A stretch of 64,000 nucleotides of DNA, from positions 5,927,771 through 5,991,770 of the forward strand of contig NC_058165.1 of NCBI RefSeq assembly GCF_020080835.1. Reading direction: 5' to 3'. The translations under genes and the position numbers were made by a program. Below the pieces are notes generated by a model. The model worked only from the letters and a program-made list of their open reading frames with translations, was not told the DNA's origin and searched no databases. Within the stretch, counting starts at the first letter, position 1. Every line of letters starts with the position of its first letter. The DNA comes from Cotesia glomerata. Lineage: Eukaryota; Arthropoda; Insecta; Hymenoptera; Braconidae. Positions 62,332-64,000 of this stretch are shown here, piece by piece.

Positions 62332-64000
62332 ATAGATGTGCGTTGGCGCAAAATTTACTTCGCCAGCGAGTCTTTGAAGAGAGGATCGACGTTTGCTTCA
62401 TCTGTGAGCAATATCTAAACCTCCAAGATAAAGCATGGTTCGCAGACAAAACTGGCACGGCGGCAATCTGGATTGCAAATACAAAGAACGTTACCACCAT
62501 CAACAGCGGAAGTGGAGCAGGTTTTGTCTGGATTCAAACCCCCATAACCTACTTCATGAGCGTCTATCTCTCACCTAACGAAGGGATTAGTGTGTTCCGA
62601 CAGAAACTGGCAAATATAGAGGATGTGATCACTAAGTTCGACGGCGAAGTTATCGTAGCTGGTGACTTCAATGCTGAATCGGCTGAATGGGGCGCTGATT
62701 TCTCCGACACCAGAGGCAACGAGGTCGCTGACGTCGTGGCTAGACTCGACCTCATAGTGCTAAATACTGGGAGCACCACGACTTTCAGAAGACCGGGGTA
62801 CCAAGAGTCCATCCTCGACATTTCGTTGGCGACTCCAAAAATTGCCAACATGATTGAAAACTGGACGGTATCCGAAAAATACAGTGGCAGTGATCACCAG
62901 TTCGTGACATTTAACGTTGGATTGGCATCTGCTCTGGTACCACAACACGACCTTTCTAAGCGAAAGTGAGACAGAAAGGACAGTACTAAATACGATGAAG
63001 GAGATTTCCGCCGCATGTGACGCCTCTATGCCGCGGTTGAAAAACCGGAGTTTTCGCAGGCCGGCGTACTGGTGGTCAACAGACATAGCGGAACTTCGCA
63101 AAATGTGCCATCAACTACGTCGCCGCGCAACGAGAGCCGCCAAACGCTCCCCAAGCCAGGACTTGTATTCAAAAGAGTACAAGCAGGCCAAAAAGACGCT
63201 AAATCGAGCCATCAAAGCAAGTAAAGCAAAGTAGTGAAAGCAAGTAAAGCAAAGATCTGCAACGATCTCGACAATGACATCTGGGGTAAAGCCTACCAAA
63301 TTGTCGTCAAATGACTTGGAAAGGCTTCACCAGAGGCGCCGAAGTCTCCAGCCTTAATGGATAGCATCGTAGCGGAGCTTTTCCCCAAACACCCGCCGCA
63401 GGAGAAGAAACACTACACTAAAAACAACGAAGTAACGCCCTTCACAACTAAGGAACTACAAGACACGGCCAAGTCACTCAAAACAGGAAAGGCACCTGGA
63501 CCTGATGGCATCCCGGCATCGGTGATCAAGATTATAGCCCTGGAATACCCAGACTTACTCCTGAACACCTACAACGCATGCTTGGCAACTGGCACCTTTT
63601 CCGCGGTCTGGAAACGGCAGAGATTGGTTCTCTTAGACAAAGGTAAGGGAACCCCCATAACACCTTCGTCGTTTAGACCACTCTGTATGCTAGACATTGC
63701 TGGAAAACTACTCGAGAAGCTCATACAAGGGAGACTTCGCGACGACATCGACCGTGCTGGAGGTTTTGCCACCAACCAGCATGGCTTCCGGAAAGGTCAT
63801 TCGACAGTCGGAGCGATCAAGAAAGTCATAAAGACAGCAACACAAGCATGGTCTGGTAGCCTCAAAGCTCGTAAAGTATGTCTTCTCCTCACGCTAGATG
63901 TCAAAAACGCATTTAACAGCGCAAATTGGGGAGACATTTTAGACGCTCTGGAGCACAAGTTTGACGCGGAGCCAGAAAATCTGGCACTAGTCGACAACTA
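62325..64000 (+). pseudogene. LINE ORF2: endonuclease and reverse transcriptase, broken
   Basis: Endonuclease (62325-62960): NLNRCALAQNLLRQRVFEER, FICEQY (Glu), IVAGDFNAESAEWG, ILDISLATPKI and YSGSDHQFVTF. A frameshift near 62930-62965 moves to a linker (SFRRPAYWWSTDIAELRKMC). A short direct duplication of GAAAGCAAGTAAAGCAAAG at about 63217-63255 then brings a stop and shift. The frame resumes with a TGA near 63312. RT starts at KTGKAPGPDGIPASVIK and SSFRPLCMLDIAGKLLEKLI, then NQHGFRKGHSTVGAIK and LLTLDVKNAFNSANW. The YADD box would lie outside the window. Confidence 0.88.

Larger units (their letters stand above)
61780..64000 (+). mobile_element. R1-clade (Waldo-like) LINE, second subfamily, runs off the window
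   Basis: Starts at the AC tract within the end of ORF1 and continues through ORF2 endonuclease into reverse transcriptase at the window edge. Its protein differs clearly from the 9071 family, so two lineages share the target. Confidence 0.88.

Overview
This window is AT-rich insect nuclear DNA, most likely from a hymenopteran (parasitoid-wasp type). The gene set points there: a nose-resistant-to-fluoxetine (Nrf-6) type membrane acyltransferase with many short introns, an arthropod-type N-acetyltransferase, a UDP-galactose 4-epimerase, and insect-type Helitron, R1-clade LINE and TTAA-target transposons. The species call is inference; no rRNA, mitochondrial or viral-capsid gene is present to settle it. 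One 100-base assembly gap lies at 21859-21958.

Host genes. 12973-13911 (+) encodes a secreted, intronless, bacterial-type PI-PLC-like protein. 17649-18823 (-) is a three-exon N-acetyltransferase with an apparent signal peptide. 22118-29194 (-) is a complete five-exon UDP-galactose 4-epimerase (355 aa). Its 4-kb third intron holds, on the opposite strand, an intronless open frame of about 600 codons with no start codon at its 5' end. 36282-36698 (-) is a secreted cystatin-like protein. 43070-50089 (+) is a nine-exon Nrf-6-like acyltransferase, and 50732-60866 (+) is a decayed partial tandem duplicate covering exons 2-5.

Mobile DNA. Everything else is a dense nest of transposons. The commonest family is a repeat of about 0.8 kb, called here the A-unit. 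It begins TTTTTAACTTCCCGC, ends in GGTCAACCGTTTTCCTAA, and carries a (TG)n/(AC)n tract inside; at least fifteen full or partial copies are present. Three R1-clade LINE insertions (9071-10900, 32246-32910, 61780-64000) abut the (AC)n tract of an A-unit, all in the same orientation, as expected of Waldo-like microsatellite-targeting LINEs. Two TTAA-type (Kolobok-like) elements with a Mutator-like transposase domain lie at 33158-34724 and 37311-41768. The second is split by a 2.8-kb Helitron (38122-40935) inserted precisely between A and T. Other elements are a tyrosine-recombinase element (19986-21280), a Helitron/Helentron remnant (2282-3368), a 2.86-kb perfect-looking fold-back (51657-54513), two elements built of degenerate GATCAGATC palindromes, several TIR/MITE families and tRNA-derived SINE-like pieces.

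How it fits together. The genes do not form an operon or a visible pathway. The tandem Nrf-6 duplicate is the most useful internal control: introns of the intact copy act as empty sites that define element ends in the pseudogene copy. The best candidates for undescribed biology are the A-unit as a recurrent landing pad for LINEs, the GATCAG palindrome elements with CCCGGG ends, the fold-back, the secreted acetyltransferase and the bacterial-like PI-PLC.
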